A stretch of 64,000 nucleotides of DNA from NCBI GenBank assembly GCA_015350385.1, contig WNKI01000004.1, positions 1,586,859 to 1,650,858 on the forward strand, in the 5' to 3' direction. Positions 1 through 11,764 of this stretch are shown one piece after another. The DNA is from Aculops lycopersici. Lineage: Eukaryota > Arthropoda > Arachnida > Trombidiformes > Eriophyidae. A program made the translations under genes and the position numbers. Under the pieces are notes generated by a model. The model was not told where the DNA came from. It saw only the letters and a program-made list of their open reading frames with translations, and did no database searches. Positions within the stretch are counted from its first letter, which is position 1. Each line of letters opens with the position of its first letter.

Positions 1-24
1 AGAGAGAGAGAGAGAGAGAGAGAG
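1..24. repeat. (AG)n microsatellite at window edge
   Basis: Twelve AG units open the window. The tract probably continues to the left of the window. Confidence 0.9.
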
Positions 25-982
25 GGAGAGCCGATAAAAGTTTGTAACCCAATCAGCATCCCATTTGTATCACACTCCGAACTCATCGACGTCACGGCCC
101 AACTCTAACCGCATTACTAGCTTGCCAGTCGGTCGGTCGGCCGGCCGGCGAGCCAAATGCTCGGCAAGTGTTAGTGGAGTCCATCAATTTGGTTAGCTAA
201 CTTGCTGGCTCCAAAGTCACCACTATTATGTCGACGACGACAACGGAATTTGCCTGACATTCCTCGCGACGCGGCAAAGGCGCGAGCATTCAGTATCGGC
301 TGCAGCGTGCCACTCAGCCCCAAGTGCACATAACTGTCACCTCTGCCGCTGCCACTGCCACTGCCGCTCGAGACGATAAATTTGATTTTGATCCAGCCAA
401 CCACACTTTTATACCCGATCTTATTGTTATTGCCTGCCGGTCGGTGGCTGTTTTAGGAATTTCGCTCCTCGAGAGCACAATTCATGCGCCAATGCAGTGG
501 CTTGCTTCGCGGACTCTAAACCTGTGCGCCCACTAGAAGTCCCAAGCTTGTGTGTGCCACAAACGCTATCAATTTTCCACGCGATAACCGAGCAGTCTGT
601 CCGCCTGTGTGAGACTCCACGCACGGCGTGCAACGCAACACAACGCAACGTAGCGCGCGATCAACGAGCGTTCAGTGCGTGGGAGTTGCGCCTTCAATCT
701 CATCGCAACCACTTGTTTCGTCACACAGGACCCAGAATACAATTGGGGCCGTGTGCTGGCTCACCTGATGATAATGGGCTGATAAGTAGTTCACTTCCGG
801 TTCGAAGGTCGACGTAATATAATTCATCTTTTTGTTGTTTCGGTAACAGGAGAGGAGTCTCTTTGGTGGTGGTGGACGCTTCAAAAGGCAAAGAGATAGA
901 GGGAAACGAGTAACAATTTTTTGTTTATTCAGTTTAACGTTAACGTCGACATTTACATTATAACTTTACTCTCTTCTTCTTT
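25..982. other. Non-coding stretch downstream of the first minus-strand gene
   Basis: No reading frame here resembles a known protein. The right end is the 3' UTR of the neighbouring minus-strand gene, with a poly(A) signal at 924-929. The rest is unannotated, with a run of GGTC/GGCC-rich short repeats near 130-150. Confidence 0.6.
924..929 (-). terminator. Poly(A) signal AATAAA
   Basis: TTTATT on the plus strand reads AATAAA on the minus strand, about 55 bases after the stop codon of the 983-6595 gene. This supports that stop as the true end of the gene. Confidence 0.6.
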
Positions 983-3900
983 TCAAGTTCTACGTTTTGG
1001 TTGCCGCTGGCTAGTTGGCTTCAAGTTCAGCAGCAAACTCGACGACGATGATGACGATGAGCTCGACGCAAGAGGCTCGCCGTTGCCGCCGCTACCATTG
1101 GACGCCGAGGCTGGTGGCATAGGTAAAGGGATATTAGGATTTCCGCCACCTGAGGCCCCGAGGGCTCGCAGTCGGTCGAGTGCGCCGGCAACGCGCACGT
1201 TGTTGTTGTATATGGGAACTCCCTCGCGAGCTTGGTAGTCTTTGGTGAATTGCAGCTTCATCTGCGAGGTGATAATGTTTCTATCCGTGCTGCTGCTTTC
1301 GGCTCTCAAATTCTCCTGATGCTGACTAGCCACTTGTTTTCCGCCGGAACTCACCGAAAGTCTCGGCGATCGGGGCTGCATACTGCCCAGACCAGCAACC
1401 GAGTGGCCGCTAGTCGGCGAGCCCCCACTTGAGTTTGGAAAGTAGTCAGCGTCGCTGACCATCGCGGGCCAGTCGACATTGATGCGCCCATTGGTTGACG
1501 GCTGTGACTTAATGCTGCTACTACTACTAGTTGAACTGGCGGATCTCAATACAGGTGGTTGCTGCTGGTGGTGGATGGAATCTTCTAGTTTTCCGTGGTA
1601 TCCCAATGGCAACACAATGCGCGGCCGCTGCAATGGAATAAAAGTCACATGTTGTCTAATGTTGGCATTGGCGTTTGTGTTGGTGGCAATAGCTAAAGTT
1701 GCGTTTTGCCTCGTGATATTTGGCTTTCTATTGCCATTAGCCAGAGCATTGACCCGACTGCCAAAGGAGGACTCGTCCACTAAATCGGGAATAAACTCGT
1801 CGTTAATTGAAGCTGACGACGACGACGACAATGGAGGTTTTAGTAATGACACTCGCGGCACTGTTGCCTCCGCGGCCATTTGGGCATCAGGTGGTATCTC
1901 CGCTCGAACGGACTCGGACGGAGACGCCGATGCGCCAACTCGCAATTGCTTGTTAGTATCCTGATCGGCCGACAACACGGGCGGCCACTGGGGACTCGTC
2001 ATTATCTCGTAATGACGCGACTGCTCATTATGATCCTTTGAACTCGACGACGTTGGTTGTGTTTGCATTTGAAATCTATCATCAGCGAGCGAGTGAGACT
2101 GAGAGTTTATGTAGTGGGTCAGAGGTGAGACCATGAGCGTTGGTGGCAGCGAGGAGGAGGAGGAGGAGGACTTGTTAAAATTGAAACTCGCCGGAAGCAC
2201 ATCCATCAATCTAGCGGCTCTCGATTGCAAGGGCAATAGTGTGTCGCTTATGGGTGCGCCTTTTTGTTTTGCCTTGAGGTCTGTTGCCGCTTGCTGCTGG
2301 CTTGAGTTTCGCCTCTTCCGGCGCCTAAAATTAAAAAAGTTGCTCCTATACCTTGAGTTTTGACTCGGATGCTGTTGCTGCTGTTGGCCAATATTATTAT
2401 TATCATTGTTATTATTACCTAATTGCATCCAATTACCTGGCAATACCGGCGGTCCTGTCATAAAAAGAGGCGGCCGCAAAAATACCGGCGCCTGCTGGTT
2501 GGCCATTGCAGCCATTCGTTGTTGCTGCTGAAACGCCTTCGCCATAATGAGAGTCTCTAGTACCGAGTCCTCAACTTGCCTAATCTCCTGTGCACTTAAT
2601 TGGGTGGCCAAGCGAAGGGGATTGTTATTATTGTTGTTATTTATATCTACTTGGTGATGCGCATCTTTGCCGCCAAAGTTAACTCGACTTCCGGTGCTCG
2701 CCGAAGTCGAGAGTTTTGAGGGATGATTTTGGTTCTGTCTCTTCCGTTCGCCTGCACTAATTAATGGCCAGTGGATGTAATCCTGATCGTTGACTCTAAT
2801 TATCGCCGGAAATGAGTGAACCCGATTCTGATTGAAGTGGTGCGCCAACTGCGACTCAAGCTCGCGACTGGAACTGTTAGTGTTTGCCAATGGACCTCGT
2901 GGTTGGTTTTGTGATAGATTCTTGCTCGTCGTCGACGTCGAATCCAACGAAGACTGCGACTGCGAGCTCATCAAATAGTCGCGCTGTTGGTGCCCCTGTT
3001 GTTGATGTTGCTGCTGCTGTGGACTATTATTTGGATTGACATTGTAGTTGACACTCGCCACAGGTGGTTGCTGCTCGCCGGGCGAGATGTAAGCGTAATC
3101 CCTAATATTGGCCGCGTGATTCTCCTGCATATATTTGCCCGGCTGCAGCTGCTCATCGGCCATGTTAACTCGCCACCCACCTGAGCTCGATTCGCCACCA
3201 CTTTCGGCGGCACTCCTAATTGGCTGCAAGTTGGTGGGGGAGCCTGCAACGTTGGAGCTCTGTTGTTGCAGTTGCTTCTTCCAAGCCATCTCGCCTATGC
3301 TCATCATAGCACGAATCTCATCCGGATGCAACACGTAGTCTGTCCCTGGAATCTTGCCGCCGCCGCCGCCGCCAACACCACCCATGGATGTCGTTGAGGC
3401 CGACTCAAACAGACCACTTCCGGTTGAGTGTTGGTTTTCGCCGTGACGCAACTCGCTAATCTGCGACTCGCTCTCACTCTCTATGGCCGGTATGTAGAAA
3501 CCGGGAAAGGCGCCACCGGGTCCGCTTACAATGGCAGGTAGAATTGCTGTCGATTTAATTCCGTTTGTCTGACTCGTCGCCCTAATGAGCTTTTCCAACT
3601 GCTCGGCGCTATGCGAATGGGCGTACAAGTTTGGCGATGAACTTGGACCACCAACGAGACTACTGATGTCGTCCAAGCCAATCAAGTTTGCATTACCCTG
3701 AAACGGTGTCGTTGGTGGGCCGCCTGGAGGCCTTTGTTGTAGAACAACTTGATTCGAGGCACTCGTTGCCTTGTTACTGTTGCGGTCGTCACTAGTACCA
3801 CCGCCACTTCCGCCGAATGGGTTCGCGAACCAGCGCGCCATCTTTTGGTTGGCTGGCTTCTTGTTTCCACCGGTTGGATTGGCGCCACTGCCGCTGCCAC

Positions 3901-6595
3901 CAAATGGTCGATAGCGCGAGGCAATCGGAGAGGACAACGACGTCGACGACGAGGCGAACAGCCGGAAGGGATTCCGTGGACTTAGCAGGTGGGAGAATGG
4001 GGGGAGCGAGATGCTTGGCGCCGAAGCTGAGGCTGTGCCGATGAGATTTGAGCTGGGCGAGTTCCTCGGCTGCTGATGCTGCTGTTGTTGCTCCTTCTTC
4101 TTTTGCAACATGTGAGTTTGCAGGTAATGCGCGTTGGTGGCCGAGGGAAAGCCGGCAAGCGGAAGTGGGCCACCCAAGGAGGCCGGAAATGAGGGTCGCT
4201 CCAGGAGCGAGGTGCCACCTGTTTGCATGCCCGACGATAGCGCGAGCTCGTCCCCGCTGCTTGCTCCGTTTTGCTCCGAAATACTCGTGGCGGCGCCCGA
4301 CATGAGGTCAAGTAGAGCCTCGCGCACAACGCTCTCGAGACCGCCTATCATTTGGCGGTCGATGGAGCCGCCACTTGTTGATAGTCCCGTTGTTGGTCGC
4401 ACCAACGAAGAGTAGGTGCGCTGGTTTCCATTTGAGTTGTATCTTGGCAAATCGTTTGCAGATTTGGGCCCATTGTTATTGTCCATCATCATCCGATTGC
4501 CCCAAGGCCGCCCATTGGTACTAACCTGATTTGTTACAGGCAACTCGTTGTCGTTGTTTGTGGCTTGTTGCTCGGCCAAGTCCGCGCTTCCATTTCCATT
4601 TCCGCTTGACGCCAAGAGCTCATATGTTATCGTTGACGGCTTGTTGGCATGAAAGTTGACCGATGGCGCAATCTGTTTCCTCTGGTGGTGCTGCTTATGC
4701 GATTCCACCTGTGAGCTGGCCGATTTCGACAACGACACAGGTGGTGGCGCTAGCAAACGGCCACTGGTCGCCTGAGGCGGCCGACCAACCACAACAAGTG
4801 GCTGCTGCTGCTGCTCACTTTCCACCTCAATCGATGGCGACGGAGACGATGCGCTGGAATTGGTGTTGATTATTGTCCATCCGCCCAATTGGGTTGAGCC
4901 GCTCTCACTTGGCTGCTTATTTGCCAACAATGCTGACGACGACGACAGAGACGAGTGCGGTTTTATTGGCGCAGTGGAACTCCAGTGTTTGGATTGGTAA
5001 TTGAATGTTGTTGGCAACTTGTTGCCACCACCAACACCACTCCGGCCCACCACTATAGCCTCAAGCGGAACTTCGATCGGATTCTCGCTGCCACTCGACG
5101 CATTTGGATTCGTCGCCGATTTTGTGTTATTACCTGGGCCATTGTCACTAGTTGCAGCGCCAGTGTCGCCGTCGCTGCCGCCGCCGCCGCCGCCGCCATT
5201 AACAAACTCGTAGTCGAAGCTCGAGGCGCCACTTGTTAGCTCGCTGGCCAATTGCTTTGGTTGTCTTCTAATTGTATTTGTTGTCACTGTCGTCGGTCGG
5301 ACCATCGGCGACTTAAAATTAGCCTTAAGCAGCGACCACTCGTTGTTGTTGCCATTGTTGTTATTCATATGCTTATGCAACAACGACTCTCCTTCACCAC
5401 TTGTTGTCGCTTGAATTAATTTATTGCGCAACTGCTGATGCTGCTGCTCTTTTGATTGTTGTGAAGCCGCAAGTTGCTTCGAGTGCTTTGGATAAATTGA
5501 TTGCTGAACATTTGAGCTAGCTGAAGACATAGGCTCCTGCTTCACCTTTTGGATTGGCAGCGGCGGCGGTCGATTGGTGGTGGTTGTTGAAGTTGAAGTT
5601 GGCGACGTCGACGTTGAGGTTGATGTAAAAGTTGACGCTAATGTAGAAGTGGAGCTTCTTGGTGTTGGGGTTGTGGTCGGGATTTGTGTGGTTGGCGGTG
5701 GCGCTTGAGTTGAAGTATTAAAGTAGATCAAGTAATTATTTGCTTGCTTAATTTGGCCGCTTGAGTTGCTATAGTGTTGCTTTTGCTGATGATTTTGACT
5801 CTGGTGGAATGTTTTTGTGGTCGTGGTCGTGATCGTGGTCGTCGTTGGTGTTGGCGATAAAATTTCGCTTGCCTCCACGCTAAATGATGGATTTGAAGCT
5901 GATCCATGCTCATCATCATTATTGGCGCTACCCGTGAGATGACATATCAAACTAGTGCTCACTAGTAGTGCAAAGCCAATGAAAATTAACTGTCGCCAAC
6001 TCGGCCACATGTTGAATCTTCGAGTGATGATACTTTTTAGATGGCATTTAGTTGCAGTTGCAATGGACTTTCTTCTTGATATGATTATCTCCTCGTCACT
6101 TGATACTTTTTTTCCTTCACCACTTCTCTTGTTATTACTTTTGTTGTTGTCGTCGTCCCTCATCCTACGTCTCAATTGCATTGTACCTTGAACTTGACAT
6201 TGCTGGTTGCTCAAGCTCAGTCCAAAGAGACGCTCTGTGATTCTGAAACCAGTAGGTTGTTGTTGCTGCTGCCGCTCCCCCGCTTCCTGCTGACTCAAAA
6301 ACTCAACTTCCGGCGCTGCTCCCATTTTTCCGCTTGTTTGCAGCTGGTGGTTGTGATGCAACAGCAACAGGTTGCTGTGATATGTGTGTCTCTCCTCTCG
6401 CTGTTGATGCTGCTGCTGCTGCGTCAGGTGAGCTACTCTCAATCGCCTGGTTCGCCCCTTCGGCCTGACCAACTGGCAAACTTGGCTTGAGCCTCTGGTG
6501 TTACTTTCGCTATGATTGAATGGAAAGCGGTAACTAGAGCTGCTGTTGTCCTCCTCCTCGCTATTGTCACCTGTTGATGCACTTGCAACGACCAT
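983..6595 (-). CDS. Very large low-complexity membrane or secreted protein, function unknown
   Basis: One reading frame of about 1,870 codons runs without a stop. The open frame extends four codons further to a GTG at 6607, but the first ATG is at 6595. Residues 1-195 are polar with Q, N and K runs. Residues about 201-221 form the only hydrophobic segment (QLIFIGFALLVSTSLICHL). The remaining 1,650 residues are rich in S, T, N, G, Q and P, with long homopolymer-like runs and many N-glycosylation sequons. A dibasic cluster RRRKRR lies about two thirds along and could be a furin-type site. Two readings are possible: a type II membrane protein with a 195-residue cytoplasmic head, or a secreted protein starting at the ATG at 6010 (MWPSWRQL), where the segment would be a signal peptide. 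I recognise no domain and assign no function. The length of the open frame and the downstream AATAAA make a real gene likely. Confidence 0.75.
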   Translation of the reverse strand: MVVASASTGDNSEEEDNSSSSYRFPFNHSESNTRGSSQVCQLVRPKGRTRRLRVAHLTQQQQHQQREERHTYHSNLLLLHHNHQLQTSGKMGAAPEVEFLSQQEAGERQQQQQPTGFRITERLFGLSLSNQQCQVQGTMQLRRRMRDDDNNKSNNKRSGEGKKVSSDEEIIISRRKSIATATKCHLKSIITRRFNMWPSWRQLIFIGFALLVSTSLICHLTGSANNDDEHGSASNPSFSVEASEILSPTPTTTTITTTTTKTFHQSQNHQQKQHYSNSSGQIKQANNYLIYFNTSTQAPPPTTQIPTTTPTPRSSTSTLASTFTSTSTSTSPTSTSTTTTNRPPPLPIQKVKQEPMSSASSNVQQSIYPKHSKQLAASQQSKEQQHQQLRNKLIQATTSGEGESLLHKHMNNNNGNNNEWSLLKANFKSPMVRPTTVTTNTIRRQPKQLASELTSGASSFDYEFVNGGGGGGGSDGDTGAATSDNGPGNNTKSATNPNASSGSENPIEVPLEAIVVGRSGVGGGNKLPTTFNYQSKHWSSTAPIKPHSSLSSSSALLANKQPSESGSTQLGGWTIINTNSSASSPSPSIEVESEQQQQPLVVVGRPPQATSGRLLAPPPVSLSKSASSQVESHKQHHQRKQIAPSVNFHANKPSTITYELLASSGNGNGSADLAEQQATNNDNELPVTNQVSTNGRPWGNRMMMDNNNGPKSANDLPRYNSNGNQRTYSSLVRPTTGLSTSGGSIDRQMIGGLESVVREALLDLMSGAATSISEQNGASSGDELALSSGMQTGGTSLLERPSFPASLGGPLPLAGFPSATNAHYLQTHMLQKKKEQQQQHQQPRNSPSSNLIGTASASAPSISLPPFSHLLSPRNPFRLFASSSTSLSSPIASRYRPFGGSGSGANPTGGNKKPANQKMARWFANPFGGSGGGTSDDRNSNKATSASNQVVLQQRPPGGPPTTPFQGNANLIGLDDISSLVGGPSSSPNLYAHSHSAEQLEKLIRATSQTNGIKSTAILPAIVSGPGGAFPGFYIPAIESESESQISELRHGENQHSTGSGLFESASTTSMGGVGGGGGGKIPGTDYVLHPDEIRAMMSIGEMAWKKQLQQQSSNVAGSPTNLQPIRSAAESGGESSSGGWRVNMADEQLQPGKYMQENHAANIRDYAYISPGEQQPPVASVNYNVNPNNSPQQQQHQQQGHQQRDYLMSSQSQSSLDSTSTTSKNLSQNQPRGPLANTNSSSRELESQLAHHFNQNRVHSFPAIIRVNDQDYIHWPLISAGERKRQNQNHPSKLSTSASTGSRVNFGGKDAHHQVDINNNNNNNPLRLATQLSAQEIRQVEDSVLETLIMAKAFQQQQRMAAMANQQAPVFLRPPLFMTGPPVLPGNWMQLGNNNNDNNNIGQQQQQHPSQNSRYRSNFFNFRRRKRRNSSQQQAATDLKAKQKGAPISDTLLPLQSRAARLMDVLPASFNFNKSSSSSSSLPPTLMVSPLTHYINSQSHSLADDRFQMQTQPTSSSSKDHNEQSRHYEIMTSPQWPPVLSADQDTNKQLRVGASASPSESVRAEIPPDAQMAAEATVPRVSLLKPPLSSSSSASINDEFIPDLVDESSFGSRVNALANGNRKPNITRQNATLAIATNTNANANIRQHVTFIPLQRPRIVLPLGYHGKLEDSIHHQQQPPVLRSASSTSSSSSIKSQPSTNGRINVDWPAMVSDADYFPNSSGGSPTSGHSVAGLGSMQPRSPRLSVSSGGKQVASQHQENLRAESSSTDRNIITSQMKLQFTKDYQAREGVPIYNNNVRVAGALDRLRALGASGGGNPNIPLPMPPASASNGSGGNGEPLASSSSSSSSSSLLLNLKPTSQRQPKRRT

Positions 6596-8728
6596 CCTCT
6601 CCCTCACAAGCTAGCTAATAAATTGCACACCTGTGAGTGTTGCCTTCTCAAACTGATACTACTACTGCTATCTATTACTCAACTTACTCAGCTAGCCAAA
6701 AAGGAGAGCCGCCAAATTATCACTAGGGTCAGGTGGTTGCTTGGTGCAGGCTCTCTAATGTACTCAGTGTAGCTCTATGCTGCTGCTTATATCGGTGTTG
6801 TTGCTCCTGTTTTCGTGGTTGTGGTTGGAATTGTGGTTTTGGTTGTAATTTTTGTGGTTGGTTGGTTAGGATCATTGTTATCGTTGTTGTTTCTGTGCTC
6901 ATAGACGGTGACGTTAATGTTAACGTTTACGTTAGCGTTGGTTAGTTTTGGTTGCATCCTTCCGTTTGCGCGCACCACCACCACTTGTTGTCACAATTAC
7001 CTCTCACTCACTCTCTGGTCGACACAGACTTCCAGCTAGAAAGTCTCAAGTACCACACAACACAAGCTTGTTTGCTCAGTTTGCATGATGCAATTGTATC
7101 AATCGCTCGACAACCGAACGCTGTTGTGGTGGCAAGATGCTCACTAGCTCGCCTACTGGTAAGCTGGTTAGCTCCTTGGCTAGCAAGCCAGCCAGCCGTC
7201 CAGCGAGGGGCGTGCACTTTCTCGAAAGTCTAGTGGAGTGAAAGTTTTTAGCTTTGAAAGGGGGGTTTGGGCGGGCAGCTCGAGGGGCGGAGTTGGTGCT
7301 TTTCCCCATTTGGCATGGACACTCAGTTAGCGTAGAAGTGAATGACTGACTGACTGACTGGCTGGCTAGTGATGGCGCCATTGACTAGTGACTAGAAGTT
7401 GGAGAGAGAAAGTATAATGGCGTTGCATGGGAAGTGGCGGCACTGAGGACACGTCGCTGGCGTCCATTGTGAACTAATCACATCGATAGCCAGAGACCAC
7501 AAGGCAGAAAGGTAAGGCCAGAGCTCCAATAGGCTATACGATTGGATCAGATGAGAGCCCATTAACAGGTTGTTGCGCGGCTGCGCCTTTCGCGGCGCTT
7601 CAACATTCCGCGTGGGGCCACTTTAGAGTGCACACATACACAGTCAGATTTGGCCAGGTGAGCTGAGGGGAGCATAACTTCATGTCCATCACTGTACAAG
7701 CATCTGATGGCTAGTTGCTGCTCAGGTTAGGCATCAATCTGAATAGACTAGCAAGCTCATTAATGGCAATGCTACTACGCCTTTTGCCTTTCCATGGACC
7801 CAAACAATCGGTTCACGGGCGAGCAGATTCCCCCTGTCTCTTTGTCGAGAGATAGAGTCTCTCTGTCTCGTAGGAAACAACGAGAGAGGATAGTACCGGT
7901 AGCTAAACCCGTTAACTAGTCGAGTAAACTGAAGCCAAGGCGACGGTAACTTCAGCAGTAGTCAAAGGCGATGATGACGACGACGGCGACGACCAAAACA
8001 ACAGGCGGCAGCTCAGAAGTCTCACCTGTCCACCACCACTGATGCCACTACCAATCGGTATCACTTACACCACCAATTGGCTGCCTGAATAGCTAATGGT
8101 CTCTGCAGGAGACTATCTAAAAATTTGCGAATAAGAATGCGAATGCCAGAGCGATGCGCTGATCCTACAGGTGGCAGCGGTTGCCAATCCGGAAATTGCC
8201 GCACACCTTCGCGTTTCATTGTGTCCGCTTACAAATCTCTCAACTTGATGAGTCTCCTTGTCTCTCTCTCTCTCCCTTTCCCTTTCCCTCTCTCCCTCTC
8301 AGGCTGTTGTGATGGAATTTACCTGAGTGAGTGAGTGAGCTCGCCAAATCCATAGTGCGCCCCAAGGGAAGCCAGCGAGATGCGTTATTGCCTTTGCAAG
8401 ATCAAGGCGAAAAAGTGGCGGCTTGTAACGGATAGAGAGAAAGAGAGGGAGAGCAAAGTCAGTTTCAGGTGCAAGGTTGCCACCTGTTGCTGTTGCGATC
8501 CCTACCTCTTTGTGCAAAAGAAAGCATTTCACACATTTGCCATGAAAAGTTGGCCGCAGCCAAATTATCTCATATTGTGTTTGCTATAAGTGATGTGCAC
8601 GTCAATCCATGTTGTTTGGCCGACTGTTGGCTCACCTGAAGTATAATATAACACAATACAGTGCTGCTCATGAGAATAGACGCCAAGTTCAATTTGTGGC
8701 GGAAGCAAGAGATATGATTGAGATATCT

Positions 8729-8767
8729 CTATACTATCTACTGGCTTTATGGCAGTAGATAGTATAG
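8729..8767. repeat. Perfect 15-bp inverted repeat with 9-base loop
   Basis: CTATACTATCTACTG at 8729-8743 is the exact reverse complement of 8753-8767, and 8744-8752 forms the loop. No coding frame explains it. The stem is shorter than that of a typical pre-microRNA. Confidence 0.85.
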
Positions 8768-9632
8768 CCGGGCTGGCAGTTGAGCGAGAGTTCATCTCAT
8801 TGCCAAGCTCCACTTTCCATCTCGCTGGCTTGAGTGATGATTACTTGTGCGCTACCTGCAATCAGGTGTAGGAGGTGCCGCGCAACAAGTGGCTCTGGTT
8901 TGGCTCTGCACAAACTAAATGAATAACTGTGATTTGCTACCGCGGTTACAATTGCGACCTGGGCAGACGCCAAACGGATGTGGACGTCGTTTCGACTGAT
9001 CGGTTGGCTAGTTACAGTTGGTTACGATTTTGATTATGATGATGACTTTAGGTGAGAAAAGAAGACGATGCGAAGCGAGTGGAAAATAATGTTCAGGTAG
9101 AAACTCGCAAGGCTACTTTACAGTGGTCTGTGTAAATTGTGTGCTTTAGAAAATCTGGATTGTTGGTCACACAATTTAGATCGCCAATTTAGATGCTTTG
9201 CAGCTCGTTTGCAACTCTTCCTCTCTCTAGCCATTCGTTGCTACCTCTCTCTTTCTCACTCTTCCCTTGGGCTCCAATGGCCTCGGGATTTTATCGCAAC
9301 TCTCTGTTGGTTTACATAATGCAAAGGCTACAGGTTAACCCAACTCGAGCTTGCCACTCTGATGATCTCGGCGTTTTGACGCCATTAATCAGCTCGAGAT
9401 CTGGAGTTGGAGTGTACGAGGGCAAAAAGAAATTATGCTCCCGTTCGTTACAATGGCAGAGTGGTCTCAACAGTAGCTTGGTTGCCTTGCCCACCCTGTA
9501 ATGGTCCTCGTGATTGACTTTCTGCGGGCTGGAGGCTTGCAACGGCCGCCACCACTTGCCCTCCTCCTCCTCCTCCTCCTACAAAGCCACTTTCGAGATT
9601 TTCAAATTCAAATTTAAAAATTGAATTTGCAA

Positions 9633-9657
9633 ATGTACCTGTCTGCTACAGGTACAT
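9633..9657. repeat. Perfect 10-bp inverted repeat with 5-base loop
   Basis: ATGTACCTGT at 9633-9642 pairs exactly with ACAGGTACAT at 9648-9657 around the loop CTGCT. Each arm contains ACCTGT, so it may be a palindromic protein site rather than an RNA hairpin. Confidence 0.8.
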
Positions 9658-11059
9658 CTGAGGGGTGGGTAATTGCTCGTGGCCACTTGCAAGTTGTATG
9701 CGAAATTCAATGGTAGCCAGCTGGAGAGTGAGAGGGAAAATGGCCGAATCCTCTTTAGCAGAGATGCTAAATCTTTGATCTCTCATGACTTAGCATCGAA
9801 ATGATAATGTAGGATTGAATAGAATATATACATACACACGCTCACACAAACACAAAGACGAATAATCAAAGTATCTCTGTGAGTTTTTTCACTTTTTTGT
9901 TAGTTTGACCCCACGATAGGAGAGGGTTACGGATTTAACGCTACTGAAACCAGCATTCGGCGGCACTGTGGGCCATTGACACTTGAAGTCGAGGAGTTTG
10001 TTTGGATCGCTCCTCCACAGTTATCTTTGCAAGATTTGCCATGCAAAACCCCAGCTCAACAAGTGGAAACAGTCCAACTCTCGACCGAAGCGCCCCCTGT
10101 TGCCGGTGAGGCTCGAATTGGAAGGTCGGCTAAGTACCTTGAATCAAAATCGTGACTCAACTCCTCGATTCTTTCTTTGATCAACGGTAGGCCAAGTGAC
10201 CCAACGAAGAAGTGGAAGCTGACCTCGGCAGCGGCGCCACCAGTTTAATTCAATTAGACCTCACCTGTTGCTGTGTGACAATTGCGCAATGCATGAAGTC
10301 GTGCGCGACACTTTCGTCGTGCTAGTCTTCGTTGTAGGTTTGGTCCTTCGTGTTATTAGCACTGAATTGGCTCGCCGCTAATTTAGCCACTAAGGGCCAA
10401 TAAAATGTCACTATAAGTCAATTGGCTAGTGGATGGAAATGGCAATTTCCAGTCACTTTATAGAGAGTCAATGCGTCGATTGGCTTCGCGGCAAACTCTA
10501 ATCGGCACAGAGTTAAACTGGCTTTCACTTTGAATTGACTGCCTCCTGTGGTCGTCGTCTTTGTTGCTATTGCTATTCCTGTTGTTGTTGTTGTTGTTAT
10601 CATCGTTATCACTAACTGAATGGATCAAGTCGATTCGAGTGGAGGTGGTCGGCGCATCACCTGAAGCGCCAGCCACCAATTTTACGAACAAACGGTAGCT
10701 GCCTCAAACTGAATGAGAAAGTATACAGTAAAATCTCTCTCGTTTTTGAGGTGGTAACATGAACATGAGCATCAACACCAACCACCAGCCAAGAATCTAC
10801 CCTCAAGTCAAACTCCAGTTGAGTTAAGTGTGTGAATGTTCCTTTGGGTGCTCCGACCAAGGCGCCGCCAATTAGCCTAGGGTGTCGCTTGTTATTGTTG
10901 GCGCATCAACTCGGCGGTTGCTGTTATTACTACACAACAGGAGCGCCCACCTGCTGCAACTGCCATTTAGTCTTCTATCTACCTGGCTCACTGACTGGCT
11001 GCCTACTTTTATTTGGCAGATGAAATCAAAACCAGTCAACGCTAACTAACCAACTACAG

Positions 11060-11100
11060 TAGCTGGCTGGCTGGCTGGCTGGCTGGCTAGCTAGCTAGAG
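11060..11100. repeat. (GGCT)n / (AGCT)n tetranucleotide repeat
   Basis: About six GGCT units run into AGCT units. Similar runs recur near 12780-12810, 13090-13130, 24505-24530 and 39490-39560, so this is a repeat class common in this genome. Confidence 0.9.
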
Positions 11101-11728
11101 GCAGCCTAGTTAGCGGAAGTGGCCACGCGGGGAGTTTGGCAGCTGGCAATTGCCGTTGCTAACTATTTTGGCCAGGAAATTTAGTCGCACCATAATCATG
11201 AACAAAACAACACAAAAGGTTGCGGCTTTGCTCTTCTCCTATCCACTAAGCCAATGCAAAGCTACAGCTCCACTCGTGAGAGAATTGAGTTAAGCCAACT
11301 GCTTGCTCACTTGCTTGTTGGCCATTGGATTTTGAAGTTGCTCCTGCTGCCGCGGCCGTCCAAAATTGACTCAAATAGACTTGGGTAATATCCATTCTAT
11401 TCGAGTTTGTTGAAGAGCTAAGCTCAGCTAGACTGCTTTTGAGAGTCAATTGAATTTGTAACACTATGTTTAATCAATTGTCTGTCCGTTTGTTTGTAAG
11501 TACCGGGGCGAACCAACACTCACTGCGCCACAATAATCGACAGCGCTAAGTGGAGCCGCCAGCGTCGCCGGGACACCTGTTGCCAGTTGACTTGGCCACA
11601 GGTTTTACCTGGCTGCATCAGGAGCAAATTGCTCTCGTTGTTGCTGCTCGAGTCAAAGGCGATCGCGATGATCTCCTTGCCGCATCGCATCCGCTTGGCG
11701 CCGCAGTTTTGTCTCTCAAATGGACAAC

Positions 11729-11764
11729 CGTTTACCTGCCTGTTTACCTGCCTGTTTACCTGTC
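11729..11764. repeat. 12-base tandem repeat, three units
   Basis: The unit GTTTACCTGCCT is repeated about three times, the last copy diverging. It is too short to be a satellite. Confidence 0.8.

Noticed and set aside
6010..6595. First 195 residues of the low-complexity protein treated as untranslated
   Set aside because: Not dismissed fully, but the frame stays open to an upstream ATG, so I kept the longer form and note the alternative start.
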